DNA of 64,000 bases, taken from Mucilaginibacter sp. UR6-1. GTDB taxonomy: Bacteria; Bacteroidota; Bacteroidia; Sphingobacteriales; Sphingobacteriaceae. The notes beneath the pieces are model-generated. The model saw only the letters and a program-made list of their open reading frames with translations, was not told where the DNA came from and made no database searches. Positions 9,068 to 17,181 of the stretch are shown here, piece after piece; the stretch's first letter is position 1; every line of letters begins with the position of its first letter. The translations under genes and the position numbers were made by a program. Where the stretch lies: NCBI RefSeq assembly GCF_020880975.1, contig NZ_JAJIWP010000004.1, positions 124,001 to 188,000 of the forward strand, in the 5' to 3' direction.

Positions 9068-9994
9068 CTATTCAAGCAATTTTAACACCGCTTCCTGATC
9101 CTTAGCCAACTGGGCGGTAAGCTCATCAAGGGAAGCAAATTTAATATCGCCGCGTACGTAATGATAAAACTCCATGCGCAATTGTTCGCCGTATATTTCG
9201 GTATTAAAATTAAATATGTTTACCTCAATATTGCGGGTAATGCCATTGATGGTTGGTCGCTGGCCAATATAGGCCATACCTTTATATTCCTTATCCTTTA
9301 GCTTAACCTTCACAGCGAATATACCATCAGCAGGTATCAGCTTATAATGTTCTTCAATCAGGATGTTTGCCGTTGGATAGCCTATAGTACGGCCAATCTG
9401 GTCGCCACGCATTACCTTGCCCGTTATAAAAAATTGATAGCCCAAAAATGAATTGGCATGTTCAATATCATTATTAAGCAGCGCTGTGCGTATGCGGGTT
9501 GAGCTTACGGCAATATCATCAATATCCTGCTCGGGTATCTCCTCCACATCAAAACCGTAAACCGGCCCCATGCGCAGCAGGTCGGCCAGGCTACCCTGGC
9601 GATCCTTACCAAAGCGGTGGTCATAGCCGATCACGATCTTGCGGGTACCTATCTTATTTACCAGTATATCCCGTATGTATTCCTCTGCGGTTTGATTAGA
9701 GAAATCGCGGGAGAATGGTGTAATGATCAGGTGGTCGATACCCAACTGCTCCAGCAGTTCAGCCTTTTCATTAATGGTGTTGATGAGCTTTAAACCCTCA
9801 TCCTCCGGATGCAATATCATCCGCGGATGCGGGAAGAAGGTAAGTATAACCGTTTCGCCGCCCGATGTTGCTGCCAACTCTTTTAAACCTGTAATAATTT
9901 TCCGGTGGCCTATATGTACGCCATCAAATGTGCCAATGGTAACCACGGCATTGTTGATAGCGGTAAATTCATCAATATGATGGTAGATTTTCAT
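9068..9994 (-). CDS. ribF: Bifunctional riboflavin kinase / FAD synthetase
   Basis: This cytoplasmic enzyme phosphorylates riboflavin to FMN and adenylates FMN to FAD. The N-terminal nucleotidyltransferase half shows GTFDGVHIGHRKI near residue 20 and the SSTRIR motif near residue 165. The C-terminal riboflavin kinase half shows GRTIGYPTANI and NIEVNIFNF. About 308 residues, normal for RibF. I chose the start at 9994 (MKIYHHIDEF); an ATG three codons upstream (10003) is possible. It follows truB on the same strand after a 69-base gap, the usual truB-ribF order in this phylum. Confidence 0.95.
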   Translation of the reverse strand: MKIYHHIDEFTAINNAVVTIGTFDGVHIGHRKIITGLKELAATSGGETVILTFFPHPRMILHPEDEGLKLINTINEKAELLEQLGIDHLIITPFSRDFSNQTAEEYIRDILVNKIGTRKIVIGYDHRFGKDRQGSLADLLRMGPVYGFDVEEIPEQDIDDIAVSSTRIRTALLNNDIEHANSFLGYQFFITGKVMRGDQIGRTIGYPTANILIEEHYKLIPADGIFAVKVKLKDKEYKGMAYIGQRPTINGITRNIEVNIFNFNTEIYGEQLRMEFYHYVRGDIKFASLDELTAQLAKDQEAVLKLLE

Positions 9995-10063
9995 TGCGCA
10001 CAAATGTAATTGATAGCCTTACAGGTAGATGCTTTTACAAGTAACATAACTGCAATATTACTT

Positions 10064-10780
10064 TCAGGCTACGGATTCCTGATTTTTCAAATCCCTGACA
10101 ATGTTCACCATCTCCATCACCTCGCGGGCATCTTCAATTTTAAAGTTACCGCTGCGGGTACGGCGCAGGCGCGACAGGTAAGCACCATTGCCCAGGGCCG
10201 CACCAAAATCATGCACAAGCGAACGGATGTAGGTACCCTTGCTGCATACCACCCTGAAATCAACTTCGGGCAGTTCAATGCGGGTAAGTTCAAACTCGGC
10301 TATGGTAACTTCTCGGGCACGGCGCTCCACCTCTTCGCCACGGCGGGCTTTTTCATATAATCGCTCTCCGTCAATTTTAATAGCCGAATGCGCCGGTGGG
10401 TATTGCTGTATGGTGCCTGTAAATTGTGTAAGAGCGGCACGCATTCCTTCAACAGATATATTGCTCAGGTCAAAAGTCTGGTCAACCCCGGTTTCCATAT
10501 CGTACGATGGGGTGGTGGCACCCAACACCATAGTACCGGTATATTCCTTTTCTTCCGCCTGAAAAGTGTCGATCTGCTTGGTCATTTTACCAGTGCAGAT
10601 GATGAGCAGCCCCGTAGCCAGCGGATCAAGCGTACCGGCATGGCCTACTTTTAATTTTAGGGGCTTAAAGGCGTTGCGCAGTTTGCCCACCACATCAAAG
10701 CTCGTCCATTGGTAGGGCTTGTTAATGAGCAGCAGTTGCCCTTCGGCAAATTCCTGTATGTTGGTATAATTATCTTTCAC
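10064..10780 (-). CDS. truB: tRNA pseudouridine(55) synthase
   Basis: TruB isomerises U55 in the T-loop of tRNAs. In this 238-residue protein the catalytic Asp is Asp52 within HAGTLDPLATGLL, and the downstream motifs KIDGERLYEKAR and CSKGTYIRSLVHD are typical of the family. It lacks the C-terminal PUA domain of the longer enterobacterial protein, as is common in Bacteroidota. A terminator upstream separates it from uppP, so truB-ribF probably form their own transcription unit. Confidence 0.95.
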   Translation of the reverse strand: MKDNYTNIQEFAEGQLLLINKPYQWTSFDVVGKLRNAFKPLKLKVGHAGTLDPLATGLLIICTGKMTKQIDTFQAEEKEYTGTMVLGATTPSYDMETGVDQTFDLSNISVEGMRAALTQFTGTIQQYPPAHSAIKIDGERLYEKARRGEEVERRAREVTIAEFELTRIELPEVDFRVVCSKGTYIRSLVHDFGAALGNGAYLSRLRRTRSGNFKIEDAREVMEMVNIVRDLKNQESVA

Positions 10781-10795
10781 GTAATACTATGTAAC

Positions 10796-10829
10796 AAAAA
10801 TAGCGATGGACTAAACACCCATCGCTATT
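10796..10829 (-). terminator. Rho-independent terminator after uppP
   Basis: On the minus strand AATAGCGATGG pairs with CCATCGCTATT (arms 10799-10809 and 10819-10829), followed by a T-run. It lies between the uppP stop and the truB start. Confidence 0.75.
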
Positions 10830-10852
10830 AATACAAATATCGTTATTTTATT

Positions 10853-11650
10853 TTAAATCACTTCCAGGTTGTGGCCGCTCAGATACAGGGCTATAATAAT
10901 GCCGCCCACAACAATACGGTACCAGCCAAATAACCTGAAGCCTTTGCGCTCCAAAAAACTGATAAAAGTACGTATGGCCAACAGCGCAACTATAAAGGCA
11001 ACCACGTTACCTACCAGCATAAATTTCATTTCTTCTCCAGTAAAGGTGTGGCCATCCTTGTAGTAGTCGAGCAGTTTTTTACCTGTTGCCGCAAACATGG
11101 TAGGCACGGCTAAAAAGAACGAGAACTCGGCCGCGGCGGTACGGCTAAGCTTCTGCGTCATGCCGCCAATAATGGTTGATGCCGAGCGCGACATACCTGG
11201 AATCATGGCCAGGCATTGAAAAAAACCGATCTTCAACGCTATCGGGAAGGTGATATCTTCTTCTTTATTAATTAACGGCTTGTTAAACCATTTATCAACA
11301 AATAATAAAACAATGCCGCCTAAAAACAGGGTTATACCTACGGTTAACGCGCTTTCAAGCAATTTATCAATGGCATCGCTTAACAAAAAGCCAAACACAG
11401 CAGCCGGTATAAAGGCTACAAGCAGCTTAAAATAAAAGCGGGTTGACTGAAAAAAGCGTTTAAAATATAACACCACTACTGACAGGATAGCCCCTAATTG
11501 TATAGCGATGGTGAACAGCTTGATAAAAGGATCGGACGCGATGCCCATGGCTGATGAAGCGATGATCATGTGCCCGGTTGATGATACGGGTAAAAACTCT
11601 GTCAGCCCCTCAATAATAGCGAGGATTATGACATGCACCATATTGATCAT
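10853..11650 (-). CDS. uppP: Undecaprenyl-diphosphate phosphatase
   Basis: A 265-residue inner-membrane phosphatase that recycles undecaprenyl pyrophosphate to the monophosphate for peptidoglycan and other envelope polymers; the family is also called BacA and gives bacitracin tolerance. Diagnostic motifs are [14 protein letters not shown] near residue 15 and [10 protein letters not shown] near residue 150, both with the active-site residues present. Seven or more hydrophobic segments are visible. Its start overlaps the DUF3098 stop by 4 bases, so the two are translationally coupled and share the ftsX operon. Confidence 0.95.
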   Translation of the reverse strand: MINMVHVIILAIIEGLTEFLPVSSTGHMIIASSAMGIASDPFIKLFTIAIQLGAILSVVVLYFKRFFQSTRFYFKLLVAFIPAAVFGFLLSDAIDKLLESALTVGITLFLGGIVLLFVDKWFNKPLINKEEDITFPIALKIGFFQCLAMIPGMSRSASTIIGGMTQKLSRTAAAEFSFFLAVPTMFAATGKKLLDYYKDGHTFTGEEMKFMLVGNVVAFIVALLAIRTFISFLERKGFRLFGWYRIVVGGIIIALYLSGHNLEVI

Positions 11651-11916
11651 GCCTTAGCCGACGGTTTACGTAATATGGCGTAAAACCCAACTCCAAAACC
11701 TGCAAGCACAACTACGGGCGCTATAACAATTTTGGTAGTGCTGTAAATGTCGGTAGTACCGGCCATCAACACAAAGCCTAAAGCCACAATGGCAATAGCG
11801 ATAATGAATAGCTTATAGTTATCCTTATTGAAAATAAAGTTAACTGGTGTTTCGGGCTGGGCGGTTTTTGCAGCCGTCCTGAAGGTGGTAACCGGTTTTG
11901 CTGGTTGTTGTGCCAT
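11647..11916 (-). CDS. DUF3098 family small membrane protein
   Basis: An 89-residue protein with a soluble Pro/Ala/Thr-rich N-terminus of about 30 residues and two hydrophobic helices, the second ending in a basic cytoplasmic tail (RKPSAKA). The pattern [12 protein letters not shown] ... [11 protein letters not shown] matches DUF3098, which I know as a gene between ftsX and uppP in Bacteroidota. Function unknown; its place suggests a link to division or cell-wall lipid cycling (inference). It lies 41 bases after ftsX and overlaps uppP. Confidence 0.85.
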   Translation of the reverse strand: MAQQPAKPVTTFRTAAKTAQPETPVNFIFNKDNYKLFIIAIAIVALGFVLMAGTTDIYSTTKIVIAPVVVLAGFGVGFYAILRKPSAKA

Positions 11917-11957
11917 GCTATATGTAATTATTTTACTGAGTGATAGATTTTTGTTGA

Positions 11958-12836
11958 TTAACGGTATAGCTGATAGATCTTTAAACGTAAAAACCTGTTA
12001 ACAGCCAGGTAAGTGCTTAACCCCGAAATGAAAACGCCGATGCCTATAACGCCTAAAAATACCAAACCAAATTCGGTATAGTTTTGCAGCACTACCAGGT
12101 CAGGTATCTGCATTTGGGCAAAGTAAAGCGTACCCATCAAAATAATAATGGCAATAAGGCCGCCCAGCAAACCATGCCATATGCCATAAGCAATAAAAGG
12201 CTTACGGATGAATGATTTTGTAGCCCCTACCAACTGCATTGATTTGATCAGGAACCTTTGCGAGTAGATGGCCAGCCTGATGGTATTATTGATGAGCGCT
12301 ACCGATACTACGATAAAGATGCCCGCAAAGGCCAGTATCACTAAACTGATAGAAGTGATATTGTTATTCATATCATCAACCAGTGATTGCTGGTATTTTA
12401 CCTCTTTTACCAAAGGATTTTTAAGCAGTGTGGCCTTAAATTTTTCAATGCTCGCATTGTTGGTATAATCAGCCTTGAGGTACACATCCAGCGATTGCGA
12501 AAGCGGGTTATAGCCAAGGAATTTCACAAAATCCTCGCCCAGATCATCTTTAAGGTGCATGGCGGCAAGCTCTTTACTTACGTATTGCGTTTGCTTAACC
12601 ATTACATTGCTTTCGAGCTGTTTTTGCAGCTCAAGCACATCGGGCTCGTGGGCCGAGTCGTCAACAAATATATTGAGTACAATATTTTCTTTCACATAGC
12701 GCGAAAGGTTATTGGCGTGTACCAGTATAAGGCCCAGCAAACCTATCATCAATAATACCATGGCCAAACCAAACACGGTTGATATATATATCGATTTGGT
12801 TTTTTGTGCCGATGCGCTTGCTTCAAATTCTTCCAT
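11958..12836 (-). CDS. ftsX: FtsX-type cell-division permease
   Basis: A 292-residue inner-membrane protein with one N-terminal helix (about residues 17-45), a periplasmic domain of about 120 residues, and three C-terminal helices, the FtsX topology. With the ATPase FtsE it regulates peptidoglycan hydrolases at the division site. The periplasmic part contains QTQYVSKELAAMHLKDDLGEDF, typical of FtsX in this phylum. No ftsE lies next to it, which is usual for Bacteroidota. It is the first gene of ftsX-DUF3098-uppP; a 225-base divergent gap upstream holds its promoter region. Confidence 0.92.
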   Translation of the reverse strand: MEEFEASASAQKTKSIYISTVFGLAMVLLMIGLLGLILVHANNLSRYVKENIVLNIFVDDSAHEPDVLELQKQLESNVMVKQTQYVSKELAAMHLKDDLGEDFVKFLGYNPLSQSLDVYLKADYTNNASIEKFKATLLKNPLVKEVKYQQSLVDDMNNNITSISLVILAFAGIFIVVSVALINNTIRLAIYSQRFLIKSMQLVGATKSFIRKPFIAYGIWHGLLGGLIAIIILMGTLYFAQMQIPDLVVLQNYTEFGLVFLGVIGIGVFISGLSTYLAVNRFLRLKIYQLYR

Positions 12837-13061
12837 TTATTGCTAACAGATTTTGAGATGTTTTACATAAGGGCTTTAAGTAATTACATAAAGCCGTATT
12901 GGCGAAATTAACAAACCCGCTATAAAGGTAAAAGTTTATATGTTATTAAATATCCTTTTAACTGTACAACTGCCTGTGTTTAACAAAAATTAACGCTGGC
13001 AATGCCTTTTAATTACCCTTAGCCTTATAAACAATATACTGCAACACCTGTTTATTGTTAC

Positions 13062-13298
13062 ATGACAAAGCCAGCTAACGATCATCAAAAACCTTCCCCG
13101 TCAGACACGCCTACCGACAGGCCCGCTGATAACGGGCACGAAAGCGTGAAGAAAAAGGAAGATAAAGTTTATAAAGCCAACGAGCCCGAACAGGAAAACA
13201 TAGCCAAACAGCATGAAAATGAGGAACAGCCTGTTGACCCCATTAAAAACCCGCCTGCCGAAGAGGGTGCAGATAAAGGCCAGGTTCAGCCCGACTAA
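13062..13298 (+). CDS. Small hydrophilic, probably disordered protein
   Basis: A 78-residue protein made almost only of Pro, Glu, Asp, Lys, Asn and Gln, with no hydrophobic core and no signal peptide. It looks like an intrinsically disordered cytoplasmic protein. I recognise no family. It is divergent from ftsX and converges on the ABC exporter gene, leaving 9 bases between the two stops. The biased but non-repetitive composition suggests a real gene; a chance open frame remains possible. Confidence 0.5.
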   Translation: MTKPANDHQKPSPSDTPTDRPADNGHESVKKKEDKVYKANEPEQENIAKQHENEEQPVDPIKNPPAEEGADKGQVQPD

Positions 13299-13307
13299 AT
13301 AATCCCG

Positions 13308-15167
13308 TTAGGAAACATCCCGGGTGATGCCTGTTGAGTTGAGCTGCAGATCGTAAAGCTTACGGTAATATCCACCCTCAATGCGCAGCAGTTGCTGGTG
13401 GGTACCCATCTCCTTGATCTCTCCATGATCGAGCACGATAATATGATCGGCATTTTGTATGGTTGACAGGCGGTGGGCTATTACAATAGCGGTGCGGCCC
13501 TGCATAAGCTTTTGTATAGCGCTTTGTATCAGGTGCTCGGTTTCGGTATCTACAGATGAGGTGGCCTCGTCAAGCACTAATATAGCCGGATCATACACCA
13601 AAGCCCGGATAAACGAGATGAGTTGCGCCTGCCCCGCCGAAAGCGTGGCGCCACGCTCCTGTACATTATAATCATACCCACCCGGCAGGCGCTCAATAAA
13701 TTCATGCGCGCCAACATCCTTAGCCGCGGCTATAACCTGTTCACGTGTAATACCCGGATTGTTTAAGCTGATGTTATTGGCAATGGTATCGCTAAATAAA
13801 AACACATCCTGAATTACGGTAGCAATACGCGAACGCAGATAGTTCACTTCGTAATCCTTTAGATCCTGCCCGTCAATAGTTACTTCGCCGTTACCTATCT
13901 CATAAAAGCGGTTGAGGATATTTATGGTTGATGATTTACCCGCGCCGGTAGCGCCAACCAGCGCCAGCGTTTCGCCGGGTTTAACATGAAAGCTGATATC
14001 CTTGAGTACCCAGTTATCATCATTATAAGCAAACCATACCTTATCAAAACGGATATCTCCTTTTAACACGGCCGGTTTAAGCAAGCCCTTGTTCTCGGCT
14101 ACTTCGTCAGTATCCAGCACCTTAAAAATACGGTCGGCACCTACCATGCCCATTTGCAGGGTGTTAAATTTATCGGCCAGTTGCCTGATTGGCCTGAATA
14201 ATAAGTTAAGCAGCGTAATAAAGGCAACAATGGTACCGGTGGTGATACCGTGTTTTGATGCTGATAACGCGTTGATCTGCTCATCTGTTAAAATACGTTT
14301 GCAGCCATACCAAACCAGCAGGCCTATACATACAGCAAACAATATCTCAATAACCGGAAAGAATATGGAGTACGACCAGTTGCTGCGGATATGCGCGTCG
14401 CGATGTTTTTCGTTCACCTCGTTAAACTTGCGGAATTCCTGGTCTTCGCGGGCAAAATATTGTATCACACTTATGCCTGATATATGCTCCTGCAAAAAGG
14501 TATTCAACTGCGCTACCTGCGTACGCACATCCTGAAAGGCTGATTTAATTGCCGCCTGAAAAATTGAGGTAGCTAACATTAATAAAGGCATAGGCAGCAA
14601 GGTTATCAATGCCAGTTTCCAGTCCTGCGAGAACATGTAAGCAATAATGGCGATCAGCAACAGCATATCACCCATGATAGAGATCAGCCCCTCGGCAAAA
14701 ATATCGGCAATAGTTTCCAGGTCAGATACGGTACGGGTAATGAGCATACCGATAGGCGTACGGTCAAAATACTTTAATCGCAGTGTGCTGATATGGTTAA
14801 AAACATCAATCCGCAAATCGCGAATTACTGACTGCCCCAACGTGTTGGTTAAATAAGTTTGATAATACTGCGCCACCGTTTGCACCACTAACTGCGCCAG
14901 CATAAGCCCAACCATAAATACCAGCCCGTTATAATCGCCGGTAACAATGTTATTATCCAGCGTTTTTTCGATCAGGATAGGCTGTGCCAGCGCTATTACC
15001 GCTAAAAAAACAGTGAGCACCACCGATATTACAAACGTAGCACGATAAGGCCGCACATAACCCATCACCCTGCCAAGCAGTTTCCAATCAAGCGCTTTTC
15101 CGGTAACGCCCCCCCCGCCCCCTGAAGGGGTGGCCTTTGATGATTTGAAGATCTTAAATAATTTCAT
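13308..15167 (-). CDS. ABC exporter: fused permease and ATP-binding protein
   Basis: A half-transporter of about 619 residues of the MsbA/MDR type. Six transmembrane helices lie between about residues 35 and 330. The nucleotide-binding domain follows, with Walker A VGATGAGKSS, signature LSAGQ, Walker B ILVLDEATSS and the switch His in AHRLSTIQ. Such proteins export lipids, peptides or drugs as dimers; the substrate is not readable. I prefer the start at 15167 (MKLFKIFKSS) over 15179. The N-terminus has an odd PSGGGGGV stretch coded by a copy of the GC-rich repeat (15108-15134). It follows truA after a repeat-filled 31-base gap. Confidence 0.92.
   Translation of the reverse strand: MKLFKIFKSSKATPSGGGGGVTGKALDWKLLGRVMGYVRPYRATFVISVVLTVFLAVIALAQPILIEKTLDNNIVTGDYNGLVFMVGLMLAQLVVQTVAQYYQTYLTNTLGQSVIRDLRIDVFNHISTLRLKYFDRTPIGMLITRTVSDLETIADIFAEGLISIMGDMLLLIAIIAYMFSQDWKLALITLLPMPLLMLATSIFQAAIKSAFQDVRTQVAQLNTFLQEHISGISVIQYFAREDQEFRKFNEVNEKHRDAHIRSNWSYSIFFPVIEILFAVCIGLLVWYGCKRILTDEQINALSASKHGITTGTIVAFITLLNLLFRPIRQLADKFNTLQMGMVGADRIFKVLDTDEVAENKGLLKPAVLKGDIRFDKVWFAYNDDNWVLKDISFHVKPGETLALVGATGAGKSSTINILNRFYEIGNGEVTIDGQDLKDYEVNYLRSRIATVIQDVFLFSDTIANNISLNNPGITREQVIAAAKDVGAHEFIERLPGGYDYNVQERGATLSAGQAQLISFIRALVYDPAILVLDEATSSVDTETEHLIQSAIQKLMQGRTAIVIAHRLSTIQNADHIIVLDHGEIKEMGTHQQLLRIEGGYYRKLYDLQLNSTGITRDVS
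15108..15134. repeat. GC-rich repeat copy inside the ABC exporter gene
   Basis: Read on the minus strand it is CCCCTTCAGGGGG followed by a G-rich run, the core of the dispersed repeat. It encodes Pro-Ser and five glycines in frame, near the N-terminus and before the first membrane helix. Confidence 0.7.
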
Positions 15168-15183
15168 ATTGTGGTTCAATACA

Positions 15184-15208
15184 TTCCCCTTCAGGGGGTT
15201 AGGGGCTC
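15184..15208. repeat. GC-rich repeat copy covering the truA stop codon
   Basis: CCCCTTCAGGGGG followed by TTAGGGG. On the minus strand the TAA inside it is the truA stop, so the last residues of TruA are supplied by the repeat. Confidence 0.7.
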
Positions 15209-15969
15209 AAAAACGGATACTTTACTTCTGTTAAATATAACCCGCATGCAGGCACGGATGTTCCGGCTTCGCTTCGGTTTTTACTTTCAATAATGGCGCG
15301 TACTGCTTCCGGCTGTATCGCCTTACGGCCAACCTGCATCAGCGTACCAACAATAGCACGCACCATGTTACGTAAAAACCTGTCGGCTGATATATGGAAT
15401 ATGAGGCCGCCATCTGTTTCTACCCATTCGGCCCTGCTGATTCTGCAATTATTGGTTTTTACCTGTGTGTTTGATTTACTGAAACAGCTAAAATCAACAT
15501 ACTCCATAATAGTCGCGGCCGCTTCATTCATCAGTTTTACGTCCGGCTTGTCCTTAATCAGCCACGAATAATTATGCCTGAACGGATCTTTATTAAAATG
15601 TATGTGATACTCATATGAACGCAGCGTGGCATCAAACCTCGCATGGGCATCAGTATGTACAGATATTATATTCTTTATAGCGATATCACTTGGCAGGATG
15701 GCGTTAAGTCGAGCCCCCCAACTCCCTGAAGTGGGTGTATTAACCGCTCTGCCTTCAGGAGACTGGGGTGTAAAATGCGCGAAAAACGCTGTGGCATGCA
15801 CGCCGGTATCGGTACGGCCGCAGCCGGTGGTTTCAACAGGCTGGCGCAACACGGTACTGAGCGCCTTATTCAAAAGCTCTTGTACGGTTAACGCGTTGGG
15901 CTGTATTTGCCAGCCATGATAACGCGTACCATCATAAGCCAGTTCAATAAAGTAACGTTGGGTGGTCAC
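15199..15969 (-). CDS. truA: tRNA pseudouridine(38-40) synthase
   Basis: TruA modifies U38-U40 in the anticodon stem-loop. In this 256-residue protein the N-terminal AYDGTRYHGWQ and the catalytic Asp54 in CGRTDTGVHA are intact, and the C-terminal FLRNMVRAIVG is typical. Between HF (residue 66) and NAILP (residues 89-93) there is a stretch of about 22 residues rich in Pro, Ser, Thr and Gly that is longer than the E. coli loop. Its DNA (15711-15772) is made of two copies of the GC-rich repeat. The fold should tolerate this because the site is a surface loop between conserved blocks (inference). The stop codon also lies in a repeat. Confidence 0.95.
   Translation of the reverse strand: MTTQRYFIELAYDGTRYHGWQIQPNALTVQELLNKALSTVLRQPVETTGCGRTDTGVHATAFFAHFTPQSPEGRAVNTPTSGSWGARLNAILPSDIAIKNIISVHTDAHARFDATLRSYEYHIHFNKDPFRHNYSWLIKDKPDVKLMNEAAATIMEYVDFSCFSKSNTQVKTNNCRISRAEWVETDGGLIFHISADRFLRNMVRAIVGTLMQVGRKAIQPEAVRAIIESKNRSEAGTSVPACGLYLTEVKYPFLSP
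15711..15772. repeat. Paired GC-rich repeats inserted in frame in truA
   Basis: On the plus strand CCCCCCAACTCCCTGAAG and CTTCAGGAGACTGGGG face each other around about 25 bases. Both match the repeat core found between genes elsewhere. The stretch is open in the truA frame and encodes the extra loop. Confidence 0.7.
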
Positions 15970-16064
15970 GCAGGCAAAGGTAGCAATTTGTTTATGCGGA
16001 TATTGACCTGCACGAAGTAAACTCTTGTTTACAAATAAATCTTAACCTATTATTTAAACAATTC

Positions 16065-16072
16065 TATCTTTG
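16065..16072 (+). promoter_or_regulatory. Promoter -7 element of the DUF4293 gene
   Basis: TATCTTTG is a perfect match to the Bacteroidota -7 consensus TAnnTTTG, 35 bases upstream of the start codon. I see no clear -33 TTG at the right distance. Confidence 0.5.
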
Positions 16073-16106
16073 CTGCGTAAGTTAAATTGCACATTCCATT
16101 TACATT

Positions 16107-16577
16107 ATGTTACAAAGAATACAAACTGTTTACCTCTTTCTGGCCACACTGATATTGCTGGGCCTGTATGTTTTTCCGCTTATTAATAATGTTAATATTA
16201 ACGGCACCATATCAAACGTGAATATACAGGGTGTTTATCAGCAATTAACTGATGGCAAAACATACACCATTGTGTTTACCGCCCTTAAAATACTGGCTGT
16301 ACCTGTAGCTATTTTACCCACGGTAGTGATATTTTTTTACAAGAAGCGCAAGCAGCAAATAGCATTGTGCTATAGCACCATACTGGTTATTATCGGCTTT
16401 AGCTTTTGGATGGCACAAACCGTAAAGGGTGTTGTTGAAGGCGGCTTGCAATTAGAATTTGGCAACATGGGCATCGGCATGTTTTTAAGCTCGATAGCTA
16501 TTATACTGGTTATACTGGCGGCACGTGCCATACAGCGAGATGAAAAGCTGGTACGCTCGGCAGATAGGTTGAGATAA
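16107..16577 (+). CDS. DUF4293 family four-helix membrane protein
   Basis: A 156-residue inner-membrane protein with four hydrophobic segments (about residues 8-26, 55-75, 85-105 and 120-140) and the N-terminal MLQRIQTVYLFLA typical of DUF4293. The family is restricted to Bacteroidota and its function is unknown. It is divergent from truA, has a good -7 element, and ends at a strong hairpin terminator, so it is a single-gene unit. Confidence 0.85.
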   Translation: MLQRIQTVYLFLATLILLGLYVFPLINNVNINGTISNVNIQGVYQQLTDGKTYTIVFTALKILAVPVAILPTVVIFFYKKRKQQIALCYSTILVIIGFSFWMAQTVKGVVEGGLQLEFGNMGIGMFLSSIAIILVILAARAIQRDEKLVRSADRLR

Positions 16578-16591
16578 ATACTGAAACTCAT

Positions 16592-16634
16592 AAAAACAGA
16601 AAAGGCGGGAATAATTCCCGCCTTTTCTGTTTTT
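16592..16634 (+). terminator. Strong terminator after the DUF4293 gene
   Basis: A perfect 20-bp stem (16592-16611 and 16615-16634) of the form AAAAACAG...GGCGGG with a short loop, flanked by A-run and T-run. It works in either direction. Confidence 0.85.
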
Positions 16635-17057
16635 AAGCCATCACCTAATATCATCACGAAAAGCACACCCAATAATACCCTACAATCCGGCCTCTTAATT
16701 TTCGGGTAGCACTGATGATGCACTACCTTTTATAGAAAATTAAACAGCCGGCGATTTATTCGCTGTTATTTTTTTTAGTTGAGCTCATGAGATCGCTAAC
16801 GCTAAGTTTTGTTTCTTTTGATCACTCAAAAGAAATTTAGGACAGGATGAAGCGATTTGAGTAAAGTACTGTAGTTGAGATATTATGCTTTAACTATCGT
16901 CATTCTGCTCTTGGCCGCAGAGGCCAGTTACTTTACCTTAGATGCAAAGTAACCAAACATCAAGCCGGAAAAAACCTTCCACCCACAGGCCATACTCCCT
17001 GGCCCGGTTTTCCGGCAGGCCCGCGCGCTTTTTATTTTGGATTATTATTGAAAAGAC
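16635..17057. other. Intergenic stretch without a gene
   Basis: No convincing coding frame. It contains a small inverted repeat (TTTCTTTTGATCACTCAAAAGAAA, about 16811-16834) and (G)GCCGCAGAGGCC near 16913. It ends in a GC-rich tract running into the palindrome at 17058. It looks like decayed sequence; I cannot name its origin. Confidence 0.45.
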
Positions 17058-17141
17058 GCGTCATTGCGAGGTACGAAGCAATCTCTTTAGGATAATCCTA
17101 TCGAAATCGCTCGAGGATTGCTTCGTACCTCGCAATGACGC
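17058..17141. repeat. Palindromic repeat, GTCATTGCGAGG family
   Basis: An 84-bp imperfect palindrome. The arms read GCGTCATTGCGAGGTACGAA and, 3', the reverse complement; the inner part is less paired. The same arms occur at 21387, 26927 and 51471. A worn GC-rich repeat follows at 17151-17183 and touches the acs stop codon. Confidence 0.85.
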
Positions 17142-17181
17142 AAATGTATAAGTCCTCCTCCTCGGGAAGATTTATAAGGGG

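Noticed and set aside
16942..17151. Open frame of 69 codons
   Set aside because: Its second half is a translation of the GTCATTGCGAGG palindrome and its first half has no protein-like pattern.
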